From an uncultured Collinsella sp. (GTDB lineage Bacteria; Actinomycetota; Coriobacteriia; Coriobacteriales; Coriobacteriaceae): DNA of 64,000 nt. The stretch is from assembly GCA_937982065.1 (NCBI GenBank), contig CALJMO010000047.1:62001-126000 (forward strand). The letters are read 5' to 3'. Positions 7,911 to 16,502 of this stretch are shown piece by piece. How positions within the stretch are numbered: the stretch's first letter is position 1; each line of letters begins with the position of its first letter. Made by a program: the position numbers and the translations under genes. The notes below the pieces were generated by a model. That model ran no database searches. It saw only the letters and a list, made by a program, of their open reading frames with translations, and had not been told where the DNA came from.

Positions 7911-7939
7911 ATATTACGGGACAAAAAACGTCAGCGCAA
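7911..7939 (-). promoter_or_regulatory. Promoter of the tRNA-Glu array
   Basis: On the minus strand, TTGCGC (7934-7939) and TAATAT (7911-7916) are separated by exactly 17 bp. The predicted start is about 28 nt upstream of the first tRNA. Confidence 0.65.
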
Positions 7940-7954
7940 GAAGAAATTCCAAAT

Positions 7955-7973
7955 TGCCGAAAAATTGTCGGCA
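7955..7973 (-). terminator. Weak terminator-like hairpin after cca
   Basis: TGCCGA pairs with TCGGCA around CAATTTTT on the minus strand, followed by the moderately T-rich ATTTGGAATTTC. It overlaps the upstream flank of the tRNA promoter. Efficiency is doubtful. Confidence 0.35.
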
Positions 7974-8003
7974 GGTTATGGAATACGCAGGTAAACTTGG
8001 TAG

Positions 8004-9398
8004 CTAATTCAAGTTGAGATGAACCAAAAGAGCTTCGCGCTCGTTGGGAATATCGTCTTCGATCACGGCGTCGAGGGCGGAGTTGAGAAGCTGACCCAGT
8101 TCCGGCCCGGGCTTGACTCCGGCACGGATCAGGTCGCCGCCGTTGATGGCGAGCATCTTGAGCGTATAGGGCTCCCCTGCCTTCAGCAGCTCGTGCGCCA
8201 GCGCGCGCATCTCCTCAATCGTCTCAACATAATAGAAGCACGACGGGGCCTTGCCAAGTGTGTCGGCACGCTTAAGGTCCATGAGCTCGTCAATCAGGCG
8301 GGCCGTGTCGACGCCCTCACCCGAAAGCGCGCGCATCATATTGAGCAGGCAGGAGCGCTCGGGGCGCAGCGGCTTGTCATGGTATTTGATGAGCAGGCAC
8401 ACGTCGCGCACCAAGTCGTGCGAGAGGGCCAGGCGATCCATAATGACGCGCGCCTTCTTGGCGCCGAGCTCGGGATGACCGTAGAAGTGTCCGCTGCCGG
8501 CGTGATCGACCGTGAAGCACTCGGGCTTGGACACATCGTGCAAAAACGCCGCCCACATAAGGCTCGACGAGGGCGCGACGCCGTCACACAGCGCGAGCTC
8601 CCCCGCCACCGTCAGCACACGGGCGATATGCACGTAGACGTTAAACGCATGATAGACACTGCGCTGATCAAACCCGCGACCCGCTGCCAACTCGGGCACG
8701 GCGGCACAGATGAGCTCGGGATAGCGAAGCATCGCGTCTCCCCCATGACCGGTCGAAAGAATGCCCTCGAGCTCAATACCCACACGCTCACGCGCCACGG
8801 CATCGAGCAGCGGCGCGCACTCGGCAAGCGCACGCTTGGTCTCGGGCTCAATCATAAAGTCCAGACGGCAGGCAAAGCGCACCGCACGCAGCATGCGCAG
8901 GGCGTCCTCGTTAAAGCGACGCTTGGGATCGCCGACCGCGCGAATCAGCTTGCGCTCCAAGTCACCCTGGCCGTCGTAGCGGTCGACAAGCCCGCGCTCG
9001 GGATGCCAGGCCATGGCATTGACGGTAAAGTCGCGGCGCGCCAGATCGTCCTCGAGCGAGGCGGCACGCTCCACGCTCTGGGGATGACGACCATCGGTGT
9101 AAAAGCCATCCAGACGGTACGTGGTGACCTCGATACGCTCGCCATCGGAAATAGCCGTGATTCCGCCAAATTTAATGCCCGACTCCACAACCGCGATGCC
9201 GGCGGCCTCGAGCGCCGCTTTGGACTCCTGCCACAGGCCGCTACAGCACATATCAACATCGTGGCTGGGGTACCCCATCAGGGCGTCGCGCACCCAACCG
9301 CCCACGTACCAAGCCTCAAGACCAGCCGCCTCAAGCGCGCGCAGGACGCGCAGGGACGCATCGGACGGTTGAGTACCGTTGAGCGAAACATTGCACAT
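8004..9398 (-). CDS. cca: CCA tRNA nucleotidyltransferase
   Basis: A 464-residue class II nucleotidyltransferase that adds or repairs the 3' CCA of tRNA. The N-terminal catalytic motif is AWYVGGWVRDALMG with the DVD pair in HDVDMCC. The RRDFTVNAMAW and RRFNEDALRMLRAVRF motifs of the nucleotide and tRNA binding parts follow at about residues 130-180. An HD-type region (WAAFLHDVSKPE) lies near residue 290. ATG at 9398 follows AGGAGG with an 8-nt gap; an in-frame GTG at 9416 overlaps that ribosome site and is rejected. The tRNA-Glu genes lie downstream but have their own promoter and encode CCA. Confidence 0.92.
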   Translation of the reverse strand: MCNVSLNGTQPSDASLRVLRALEAAGLEAWYVGGWVRDALMGYPSHDVDMCCSGLWQESKAALEAAGIAVVESGIKFGGITAISDGERIEVTTYRLDGFYTDGRHPQSVERAASLEDDLARRDFTVNAMAWHPERGLVDRYDGQGDLERKLIRAVGDPKRRFNEDALRMLRAVRFACRLDFMIEPETKRALAECAPLLDAVARERVGIELEGILSTGHGGDAMLRYPELICAAVPELAAGRGFDQRSVYHAFNVYVHIARVLTVAGELALCDGVAPSSSLMWAAFLHDVSKPECFTVDHAGSGHFYGHPELGAKKARVIMDRLALSHDLVRDVCLLIKYHDKPLRPERSCLLNMMRALSGEGVDTARLIDELMDLKRADTLGKAPSCFYYVETIEEMRALAHELLKAGEPYTLKMLAINGGDLIRAGVKPGPELGQLLNSALDAVIEDDIPNEREALLVHLNLN

Positions 9399-9535
9399 GC
9401 CTATGGCCTCCTGCACCTGTGAGCGTTAATCGATGGTTCTCAAGAAGTCTAACAAGAAACGAGAAAGCGCGCATACGCAATCGCGTCGTCGATTCGATAA
9501 AACGAGACAGCAAACGCCAGATACGTTCAGCGCAC

Positions 9536-9571
9536 AAAAAACACCCGCCTCGGAGATCCAAAGCGGGTGTT
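9536..9571 (-). terminator. Terminator of the distal PfkB-family kinase gene
   Basis: On the minus strand AACACCCGC pairs with GCGGGTGTT around a 14-nt loop, followed by TTTTTTGTG. Confidence 0.85.
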
Positions 9572-9593
9572 CTGCAACGATTTTTCGGTGCGG

Positions 9594-10526
9594 CTAGCAG
9601 ACCTGACGAACTTCGATGTTCTTCTTGTATTCGTCCACCTTGGCAAAATCACCCAGACCGGGGCACTCGACCACGTTGGCGCCGGTGGCCATCGAAAGGC
9701 GCAGGGCGTCCTCGACGCGCTCGGGGGCGTCGTGCCACACGGACAGGAAGGCAGCGAGCGAGGAATCGCCGGCGCACACAGTCGACAGCAGCTTGACGTC
9801 GAAGGTGCGGTTGGCAAACCAGATATGCTCGCCGTTGGAGAAGTACGCACCGGCGCCACCAAGGGTCAGCAGCACGTTCTTGGCGCCCTTGGCGTGCAGC
9901 TCGGCCATAGCGCCCTTGACGGACTCGTCGTCGCCACCGCTCACCTTGATGCCAAAGATGTCAAGCAGCTCGTCGTCATTGGGCTTGATCAGCAGTGGCT
10001 CCAGAGCAATGAGGTCTGCCAGCTGATGGCTCGAGATGTCGAGGACGAACTCGGCCCCCTTGGCCTTGACACGGCGCAGGACCTCGGCCAAGAAGCCCTC
10101 GGAAGTGTTGGGAGGCAGCGAGCCGCTGATGACCAGGCAGGTCATGTCATCGAGCGAATCGATAAGTTCAAACATCTCCTGCTCGTTGGCCTCATTGATG
10201 GCGGCACCGGCATTGACCATGTTGTACTCGGTGTCGGGACCGGCGTTGAGGAACACATTGACGCGCGTAATACCGTCGGTCCACACGGGCTTGACGGGCA
10301 CGCCCAGGGCCTCGGCGCCCTTAACGATAAACTCACCCGAGAAGCCGGCGAAGAAACCCAGGATCGTGGTGTCGACACCATAGTGGTCAAGCGTAAACGA
10401 GACGTTGAGGCCCTTGCCGTTGGGCGTGTAGACGGCATTGCGGGTACGCGTGACGGTATTGGCAGTAAGGCCGTCGCAGGCGATGTTGTAGTCAATGGCG
10501 GGATTTGCAGTGAGCGTGTAAATCAT
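9594..10526 (-). CDS. 1-phosphofructokinase family (PfkB) kinase, copy A
   Basis: A 310-residue sugar-phosphate kinase. The MIYTLTANPAID start is typical of FruK/LacC enzymes, which phosphorylate fructose 1-phosphate or tagatose 6-phosphate. Substrate-loop residues appear in NGKGLNVS, and the ATP-site/catalytic motif reads VCAGDSSLAAF: the catalytic Asp is kept but the usual GAGD has Cys in place of the first Gly. ATG at 10526 follows AAAGGA. The gene is bounded by terminators on both sides and so is a single transcription unit. It is a clear paralogue of the kinase encoded just upstream and probably serves the fructose PTS encoded by fruA nearby. The exact substrate is uncertain. Confidence 0.85.
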   Translation of the reverse strand: MIYTLTANPAIDYNIACDGLTANTVTRTRNAVYTPNGKGLNVSFTLDHYGVDTTILGFFAGFSGEFIVKGAEALGVPVKPVWTDGITRVNVFLNAGPDTEYNMVNAGAAINEANEQEMFELIDSLDDMTCLVISGSLPPNTSEGFLAEVLRRVKAKGAEFVLDISSHQLADLIALEPLLIKPNDDELLDIFGIKVSGGDDESVKGAMAELHAKGAKNVLLTLGGAGAYFSNGEHIWFANRTFDVKLLSTVCAGDSSLAAFLSVWHDAPERVEDALRLSMATGANVVECPGLGDFAKVDEYKKNIEVRQVC

Positions 10527-10534
10527 GAATGTTC

Positions 10535-10566
10535 CTTTCACGAAGCAACGTGTTAATGAAAGTATA
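10535..10566 (-). promoter_or_regulatory. Likely promoter -10 and TGAAAG/CTTTCA half-sites of kinase copy A
   Basis: On the minus strand a TATACT -10 box (10561-10566) is followed by inverted hexamers CTTTCA and TGAAAG (10557-10562 and 10535-10540), placed across the expected transcription start. The same hexamers form the palindrome in the fruA-rpiR intergenic region. A shared RpiR-type operator is an inference from two sites; the -35 is weak. Confidence 0.4.
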
Positions 10567-10655
10567 TTCCACGCATCGGTAAAAGGCTAGGACAACTCGG
10601 CGAACGGTGTGGAAGCGATGAAGTACGGCGGGACACCTCTCCCCCGTGGCGGAAC

Positions 10656-10686
10656 AAAAAGGCGCCCCAGCCGAAACCGGGGCGCC
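10656..10686 (-). terminator. Terminator of kinase copy B
   Basis: On the minus strand GGCGCCCC pairs with GGGGCGCC around a 10-nt loop, followed by TTTTTG. Confidence 0.87.
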
Positions 10687-10714
10687 ACATGCGCACGAAT
10701 ATGTCGCGTTTCGA

Positions 10715-11647
10715 TTACTGACGATCGAGCTTGCGGACAGCAACGCGCTTGCTGTACTCGTCAACGTGACCGAAGTCGCCGATGCCGACGGACTCGGCAA
10801 CGTTGGCGCCGGTGGCCATAGCGAGCTTCATGGCCTCCTCGACGTTGTCGCGATCCCTGTACCACTTGTGCAGGAACGCAGCGAGGGTGCAGTCGCCGGC
10901 GCAGACGGAAGAAACCAGCTTGATGTTGAACTCACGCTTGGCGTACCAGATGTCCTCGCCGTTGGAGAAGTAAGCGTCGCCGCGGCTACCACGGGTGAGC
11001 AGCACGTTCTGAACGCCAGCGTCGTGAGCCATCTTCATGGCAACGCGAACCTCGTCGTCGGTGTCGACCGGCACGCCGAAGATGGCCTTCATCTCGTGAT
11101 GGTTCGGCTTGATGAGCAGCGGCTTCTTGTGAGCGAGCTCCTTGAGCTTGTCGGAGGACAGGTCCAGGACGACGTCGGCACCACGAGCCTGAGCGTGCTC
11201 CATGACCTTAGCCAGGAAGTCAGGCGTAGCTTTGGGAGGCACGGAGCCGGAGACGATCAGGCACTCAAGATCGCCCGCGGTATCCAGGATGTTGTAGAGC
11301 TCCTCCTGGTGCTGCGGCGTGATCGGAGCACCCGGGTTCAGGATGCCGTACTCGTGCTGGCCATCGTTGACGTAGGTGTTGATGCGCGTGATACCGTCGG
11401 TCCAGACCGGGCGGCACAGGCAGCCCAGGTTCATGACCTCCTCGACGATGAACTTGCCCGTGAAGCCAGCGAAGAAGCCGAGCGCGACGGTGTCGACGCC
11501 CATTTTCTTAAAGGCGAAGGACACGTCGAGGCCCTTGCCGTTAGCCGTGTAGCTGGCCGAGCCGGTGCGGACGTTCTCGTCGGGCTCGAGCGGAGAGCTC
11601 GAAACCGTCATGTCGACAGCCGGGTTAGCGGTTAGCGTGTAGAACAT
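10715..11647 (-). CDS. 1-phosphofructokinase family (PfkB) kinase, copy B
   Basis: A 310-residue paralogue of copy A. It has the same layout: MFYTLTANPAVDMTV start, NGKGLDVSF loop, GFFAGFTGKFIVEE and the motif VCAGDCTLAAF, again with Cys before AGD. A GGGGG site sits 8 nt before the ATG. It lies downstream of ptsI with a 74-bp gap and ends at its own terminator, so it may be co-transcribed with ptsI. Enzymes of this family convert PTS-derived fructose 1-phosphate to fructose 1,6-bisphosphate or act on tagatose 6-phosphate. Which copy does which cannot be told from sequence. Confidence 0.85.
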   Translation of the reverse strand: MFYTLTANPAVDMTVSSSPLEPDENVRTGSASYTANGKGLDVSFAFKKMGVDTVALGFFAGFTGKFIVEEVMNLGCLCRPVWTDGITRINTYVNDGQHEYGILNPGAPITPQHQEELYNILDTAGDLECLIVSGSVPPKATPDFLAKVMEHAQARGADVVLDLSSDKLKELAHKKPLLIKPNHHEMKAIFGVPVDTDDEVRVAMKMAHDAGVQNVLLTRGSRGDAYFSNGEDIWYAKREFNIKLVSSVCAGDCTLAAFLHKWYRDRDNVEEAMKLAMATGANVAESVGIGDFGHVDEYSKRVAVRKLDRQ

Positions 11648-11721
11648 TTACAGTACCCCCTGTATATGTGAGGGCCGCGTGGCCGGCCCATTCCAACCAC
11701 GCGGTTACCTCTGATACCAAA

Positions 11722-13425
11722 TTAGCGAGCTGCGGACTCGAGCAGTGCCTTGACCTCGGCGGCGGTGTTGCAGGCGAGTGCCTTCTCGGCAAGCTCGTCG
11801 CACTCGGCCTTGGTCCACTGGCTGATGGTCTTGCGGGCGCGCAGGATCGACGGAGCGCTCATCGAGAACTCCTCCAGGCCCCAGCTGATCAGCAGCGGCT
11901 CGAGCAGCGGATCGGCAGCGGCCTCGCCGCACATACCGACCATGATGCCGGCCTTCACGCCGCTCTCGATGATGTTCTTGAGCGAACGGAGCACGGCGGG
12001 ATAGTACACCTGGTACAGGTTGGAGATGGTGTCGTTGCCACGGTCGGCGCACATGGTGTAGCCGATCAGGTCGTTGGTGCCGATGGAGAAGAAGTCGGCA
12101 ACCTCGGCAAGACGGTCTGCGAGCAGCGAAGCGGCGGGCGTCTCGACCATGATGCCGACCTCGATGTTCTCATTGAACTTGCGACCCTCTTCGGTCAGCT
12201 CGGCCTTGCACTGCTCGACGAGCTCCTTGACAGCCAAGACCTCCTCGACGCAGGTGACGAGCGGGATCATGATCTTGACGTCACCGAAGGCGCTAGCGCG
12301 CAGCAGAGCGCGGAGCTGGACCTTGTACTGGTCGGGATTGGCCAGGCAGTAACGCACGGCGCGGAAGCCCATGAAGGGGTTGTCTTCCTTGACCATATGC
12401 AGATACGGAATCTCCTTGTCGCCGCCCACATCGAGCGTGCGGATGATGACCGGAGCACCCTTGAGCGCGCTGGCGACCTTACGGTAGGCGTTGAACTGCT
12501 CCTCCTCGGAAGGAAGCTCAGCGGAGTCCATGAACAGGAACTCGGAGCGGAACAGACCGATGGCCTCGGCGTCGTGATCGAGCGCGTTGGGCACGTCATC
12601 GGGGTTACCGATGTTGCAGGCGATGATCTTCTTAATGCCATCGGCAGTCACGGACGGCTTACCACGGAAGGCCTCGAGGGCTGCCTTCTCGGCAGCGAAG
12701 GCCTCGGCCTTGGCGGTGTAGGCAGCGAGCGTCTCCTCGTCGGGATCGGCCTCAACGATACCCTTGCCGCCGTCGACGACAACGGTCATACCGTTGCGCA
12801 GCGCGGTGCAGCTGTTGGAAACCGAAAGGACAGCCGGGATCTCGAGGGCGCGCGCGATGATCGCGGAGTGCGACGTGCGGCCACCGGTCTCGGTGACGAT
12901 GCCGGCAACGTGGGCCTTATCGATCGTGGCGGTCATGGACGGCGTGAGGTCGTGCACGACAACGACGGTGTTCTCGGGCAGGACGGAAAGGTCGACGACC
13001 TCCTTGCCCAGCAGCTCGGCCAGAATACCGGTGCGGATGTCGGCGATGTCGGCCGCGCGCAGACGGAACATCTCGTCGTCCATGGACAGGAACATGTTCT
13101 CGAACATGGTCGAGGTGTCCATGAGCGCCTGCTCGGCGCAGGTACCGCCGTCAATGGCGGCGTTGATGGCGTCGGTCATACCCGGGTCCTGAGCCAGGAC
13201 AATGTGTCCGCTCATGATATCGGCCTCGGCCTCGCCCACCGTCTCCTTCATGTGGTCGGCCTGAGCCTGGGTCTTCTCGCAGAAGACCGAAAGAGCGGAC
13301 TGATAGCGCTCCTTCTCTGCTGCCGAATCAGCAACCTCGTGCGGCTCAAACGTCAAGTCGGGATCGACGGCGACCATGACGGTGCCGATACCGATGCCCT
13401 CGGAAGCGTTGACTCCCTGATACAT
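11722..13425 (-). CDS. ptsI: PTS enzyme I (phosphoenolpyruvate-protein phosphotransferase)
   Basis: A 567-residue cytoplasmic enzyme that takes phosphate from PEP and passes it to HPr. Visible are the phospho-His motif GGRTSHSAIIAR (about residue 190), the PEP-binding barrel with GLFRSEFLFMD and DVGGDKEIPYL, and the active-site loop FFSIGTNDLIGYTM with a Cys two residues later (MCADR). The ATG at 13425 gives GVNASEGIGIG directly after the start and has AGAGGA six bases upstream; an ATG two codons earlier overlaps that ribosome site. It lies 133 bp downstream of ptsH, with a weak hairpin between them that could reduce readthrough. Confidence 0.95.
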   Translation of the reverse strand: MYQGVNASEGIGIGTVMVAVDPDLTFEPHEVADSAAEKERYQSALSVFCEKTQAQADHMKETVGEAEADIMSGHIVLAQDPGMTDAINAAIDGGTCAEQALMDTSTMFENMFLSMDDEMFRLRAADIADIRTGILAELLGKEVVDLSVLPENTVVVVHDLTPSMTATIDKAHVAGIVTETGGRTSHSAIIARALEIPAVLSVSNSCTALRNGMTVVVDGGKGIVEADPDEETLAAYTAKAEAFAAEKAALEAFRGKPSVTADGIKKIIACNIGNPDDVPNALDHDAEAIGLFRSEFLFMDSAELPSEEEQFNAYRKVASALKGAPVIIRTLDVGGDKEIPYLHMVKEDNPFMGFRAVRYCLANPDQYKVQLRALLRASAFGDVKIMIPLVTCVEEVLAVKELVEQCKAELTEEGRKFNENIEVGIMVETPAASLLADRLAEVADFFSIGTNDLIGYTMCADRGNDTISNLYQVYYPAVLRSLKNIIESGVKAGIMVGMCGEAAADPLLEPLLISWGLEEFSMSAPSILRARKTISQWTKAECDELAEKALACNTAAEVKALLESAAR

Positions 13426-13479
13426 TCCCATTCCTCTCTCCGTGTCATGTGATAAAGCGTTTTGCCATATCCATGACAA

Positions 13480-13513
13480 AAGAGCGCAGCTACCTTACAA
13501 CAGGTCACTGCGC
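13480..13513 (-). terminator. Weak terminator/attenuator between ptsH and ptsI
   Basis: On the minus strand GCGCAG pairs with CTGCGC across an 18-nt loop, followed by TCTTTTG. The stem is only 6 bp, so partial readthrough into ptsI is plausible and would give more HPr than enzyme I. Confidence 0.4.
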
Positions 13514-13558
13514 CCCCAAATATGAACTTAGTTGTTCAACATGCGACCCGTTTGAGTT

Positions 13559-13822
13559 CTACTCGCCAAGACCGCTCTTGATGAGCTCGATGGCAGCAGC
13601 CAGAGCCTCGGCCTCGTCAGCGCCGTCACACTTGACCTCGACCTCGGTGCCGCAGGGGATACCAGCAGCCATGAGGGCCATCGGGGACTTGCCGTTGACC
13701 TCCTTCTCGGGGGTGACGACCGTCACGTCACAGGCGTACTTGCCCATAGTGGAGGCGAACAGACCAGCCGGACGCATGTGCAGACCCTGAGGATTAACGA
13801 GGGTAGCCTTCTCAGAAACCAT
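13559..13822 (-). CDS. ptsH: HPr phosphocarrier protein
   Basis: An 87-residue phosphocarrier passing phosphate from enzyme I to sugar-specific EIIA domains. The active His15 lies in NPQGLHMRPAG. The regulatory-site Ser46 is present in VNGKSPMALM, although no HPr kinase gene is seen in this window. AAGGAG is six bases before the ATG. It precedes ptsI on the minus strand; its upstream region contains the long inverted duplication at 13920-14160. Confidence 0.95.
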   Translation of the reverse strand: MVSEKATLVNPQGLHMRPAGLFASTMGKYACDVTVVTPEKEVNGKSPMALMAAGIPCGTEVEVKCDGADEAEALAAAIELIKSGLGE

Positions 13823-13919
13823 AATTGACTCCTTTTTTGTGTTTAACCCCTGTCATGTATGTGGCAGGAGTCAGATTCACGACGTTGCTTATATTAACTC
13901 ACATCAAACGGTTTTTCAT

Positions 13920-14160
13920 TATGTTTCGGACGAATTGTTGGACAGATGTGTTTGTCGTCCGCTTGCTCGCCCACAGGGGCCCGTGCGCGGCCTGTGAGAT
14001 TTCCTGCTCTACAGTCCTGCTCGCACGAAGAGCACATTAAGTGCTCTTCGGCTCGTGCGGAACTCGCGATAAATCTCACAGGCCGCGCCCGGCCCCCTGT
14101 GGGCGAGCAAGCTGCAGAAACTCGGTCGGTCCAGAGCAATATCGTGCGAACGGAATTCTG
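13920..14160. repeat. Long imperfect inverted duplication upstream of ptsH
   Basis: The sequence 13961-14002 (GCTTGCTCGCCCACAGGGG and onward to GTGAGATTT) recurs inverted at 14070-14112 with few mismatches. The apex contains a second perfect stem, CGAAGAGCAC/GTGCTCTTCG (14026-14035 and 14041-14050). Outside the core the arms continue at lower identity to about 13920 and 14160 (GGAC, GTTT and ATTG blocks match in order). The short open frames on the two strands across it look like each other because of this symmetry and are not genes. It could be two head-to-head copies of a repeat element, a MITE-like unit, or a structured RNA. Confidence 0.7.
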
Positions 14161-14216
14161 GCTAATGATCTGTTCGCGACAAAGACTCGATAGGTAGCCC
14201 CCTCTATGCCCTTTTG

Positions 14217-14287
14217 TAAGTTGCGGTGAAATAGGGACTGAATTTGGGGTTGAATCGTTTAAACAGTCCCTATTTCACCGCAACTTA
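14217..14287. repeat. Perfect 24-bp-armed hairpin between ptsH and fruA
   Basis: The arms 14217-14240 and 14264-14287 are exact reverse complements (24 of 24) with a 23-nt loop. The inner arm end carries AGGGACTG. There is no T-run right after it on either strand. It resembles other perfect intergenic hairpins in this window (17514, 37529, 45165, 48311). The rest of the 13823-14371 gap holds only the inverted duplication, this hairpin, the fruA terminator and the probable ptsH promoter region. Confidence 0.8.
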
Positions 14288-14299
14288 TGGGAGGGATAG

Positions 14300-14335
14300 A
14301 AAAAAGGCGGGGGCTCCTAGTGGAGTCCTCGCCTT
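14300..14335 (-). terminator. Terminator of fruA
   Basis: On the minus strand GGCGAGGACTCC pairs with GGAGCCCCCGCC around a TAGT-type loop, followed by TTTTTTCTA. It lies about 35 bp after the fruA stop. Confidence 0.88.
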
Positions 14336-14371
14336 TTGTGCAGAAGACGATGTTATTCGCGAACTGCGGGA

Positions 14372-16375
14372 TTAGATCAAGCGGGCGTTGATCGTCTTGG
14401 CGATCTCGGCGGCGTCAGTGGAACCCTTGACGGTGGAACGGAAGTCCTCGTCCATGAGCGCCTCGGCGACCTTGGACAGGATCTTGAGGTGCGTAGTGCC
14501 AGCCTGTGCACCCGGGATGAGCAGCGCGATGGCCACGTTGACGGGAGCGCCGTCCATGGTGTCCCAACCGGTCACGCCGGACTCGTCCTTGACGACGATG
14601 ACGGCGGCCTCGGTAATGGCGTCGGACTTGGCATGCGGGATGGCGAAGCCCTCCATCATGCCCGTGGCGCCCTCGGCCTCGCGGGCCAGGAAGGCGTTCA
14701 TCACGGCGTCGGCGTCGCCGGCGATACCGGCCTTGACGGCCTGGTTGGAGACAAAGCTCAGAGCCTCGTCACGAGAAGCGAAGTCCTCGGCGACAAAGAC
14801 GTTCTCAACCTTCACGAAGTCGGCAGCCTCGGCCTTGGGGGCCTCGACGGCAGCGGCCTTGGGGGCCTCAACGGGCTTGGCTACAGGAGCGGCCTTCTGA
14901 TTCTTCTCGAAGTCGTACTTCTTGAAGGCCACGAACAGGATGCCACCGACCACAGCGCCGATGAGGATCGCGAGGACCCACAGCGGACCGTTCTCGACAA
15001 CAGGCAGGACCAGGAAGCCGCCGTGAGGCGCCGGATCGTGAACGTTGAAGAAGATGGTCAAGATGGAAGCGATGGAAGAACCGAGCATCATGATGGGCAT
15101 GACGGGCCAGATGTTCTTGGTCATGAACGGAATGGCGCCCTCGGTGATGTGGGTGCAACCAAGGATGAGGTTGACGATACCGGCGTCATGATCCTCCTGG
15201 CTGAAGTACTTCTTGCCGACAACGACGGCGAAGGTGGTGATCAGCGGCGGAACGATGCAAGCGGCGGAGACGGCAGCCATGAAGTTGGTGCCGAAGTTGT
15301 AGGTCTCGGTGCCGACGCCAGCTTCGAGAGCGGTACCGAGCAGGAAGGTGCCAGTAGCGTAAGCAGCCTTGTTGACCGGGCCGCCCATATCAAAGGCGCA
15401 CATGCAGCCGATGGCCAGGCCAAGGATCACCGGACCGGAGTTACCGAGGCTCTGCAGGAAATCCATCATGCCCTGGTTAATGGCAGCCATGGGGCCGGAA
15501 ATACCGAGCATGACCAGGCCGACGATGGCGGTAGAGCACAGCGGATACAGGAAGATTGCCTTCAGGCCATTAAGGCTCGCGGGAATTTTAGAGAAAGCCT
15601 TCTCGAGCAGCAGGATGACATAGCCAGCGAGGAAGCCGCCGACGATGCCGCCCAGGAAGCCGAAGCCCACACCCGAGCCTCCAGCGTCGATCATGCCGGT
15701 ATCGGCGTTGATGGGAAGACCCTGGATGGCAATCATACCGGCAACAAAGCCGGGGACGAGCGCCGGGCGCTTGCCGATGGACTCGGCGATGTAAGCGGAG
15801 AGCACCGGAACCATGAGGTTCATGGCGATACCGCCGATAATCTTGAGCATCGCGGCAAAGCTGTTGTAGTCGGCAGCCGTCGAATCAAAGGACGTGATGC
15901 CCCACAGGAACGAAATGGCGGTCAGAACACCACCGGCAACGACGAAGACCAGCATGTGGCTGACGCCGTTCATGAGGTGCTTGTAGATGACGTGACCGAT
16001 GGACTCCTTCTCCTCGACCTCGTCCTCGACATCGGCGGCAGCGGCAACCGTGTCGTCGCCCTTGGCGGCGAGCGCGCGGTCGATCAGCTTTCCGGCGGCC
16101 TCGACGGACAGGGCCTTGGAAACACCGACGGAAACCATGGGCTTGCCGGCGAAACGCTCAGCCTGGACATCCTTATCGGCTGCGACGACGACGGCCTTGG
16201 CACCAGCGATCTCACTCTTGGTGAGCTCGTTCTCGACACCGACCTGGCCATGTGTCTCGACCTTAATGGTCAGACCACGCTCGGCAGCAGCCTTCTCCAG
16301 CGCCTCCTTCGCCATGAAGGTGTGCGCAATGCCGGTCGGGCAACCGGTCGCGGCGATGATGTCAAACTTAGCCAT
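14372..16375 (-). CDS. fruA: Fructose-specific PTS EIIBCA
   Basis: A 667-residue membrane permease that imports and phosphorylates fructose. Domain order is IIB (residues 1 to about 100, phospho-Cys12 in AATGCPTGIAHTF), a charged linker, IIC with eight or more membrane segments (about 130-470, with PGFVAGMIAIQGLPINAD and GGPVNKAAYATG), an Ala/Pro linker, and C-terminal IIA (phospho-His in GFAIPHAKSDA near residue 580). All three active residues are present. The ATG at 16375 follows GGAGGG. It is transcribed divergently from the RpiR-type regulator, with palindromes between them, and is likely its target. The two PfkB kinases nearby would process its product. Confidence 0.93.
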   Translation of the reverse strand: MAKFDIIAATGCPTGIAHTFMAKEALEKAAAERGLTIKVETHGQVGVENELTKSEIAGAKAVVVAADKDVQAERFAGKPMVSVGVSKALSVEAAGKLIDRALAAKGDDTVAAAADVEDEVEEKESIGHVIYKHLMNGVSHMLVFVVAGGVLTAISFLWGITSFDSTAADYNSFAAMLKIIGGIAMNLMVPVLSAYIAESIGKRPALVPGFVAGMIAIQGLPINADTGMIDAGGSGVGFGFLGGIVGGFLAGYVILLLEKAFSKIPASLNGLKAIFLYPLCSTAIVGLVMLGISGPMAAINQGMMDFLQSLGNSGPVILGLAIGCMCAFDMGGPVNKAAYATGTFLLGTALEAGVGTETYNFGTNFMAAVSAACIVPPLITTFAVVVGKKYFSQEDHDAGIVNLILGCTHITEGAIPFMTKNIWPVMPIMMLGSSIASILTIFFNVHDPAPHGGFLVLPVVENGPLWVLAILIGAVVGGILFVAFKKYDFEKNQKAAPVAKPVEAPKAAAVEAPKAEAADFVKVENVFVAEDFASRDEALSFVSNQAVKAGIAGDADAVMNAFLAREAEGATGMMEGFAIPHAKSDAITEAAVIVVKDESGVTGWDTMDGAPVNVAIALLIPGAQAGTTHLKILSKVAEALMDEDFRSTVKGSTDAAEIAKTINARLI

Positions 16376-16502
16376 GTGTCCCTCCTTCTTGAGTACAGCG
16401 CCCGCGGGCGCTCCCCTACACGCGCTTCGATGCGCGTTTTTCCACAACTGAAAGATACCAACCTACCGTCCGCGTGAGTAGAGCTAAGGTGCAAATCTCC
16501 GG

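Noticed and set aside
13894..14197. Two overlapping opposite-strand frames of about 80 codons that resemble each other
   Set aside because: Their similarity results from the inverted duplication; neither has a convincing ribosome site or domain.
16421..16443. Plus-strand terminator ACGCGC/GCGCGT plus TTTTT in the fruA leader
   Set aside because: It would terminate only antisense RNA; on the sense strand it is merely a leader hairpin, and no plus-strand gene ends before it.
14336..16477. A 713-codon open frame on the plus strand opposite fruA
   Set aside because: Shadow of fruA; the real frame has all three PTS active residues and a good ribosome site. The same reasoning removes the long antisense frames over ptsI, cca, smc, ftsH and ileS.
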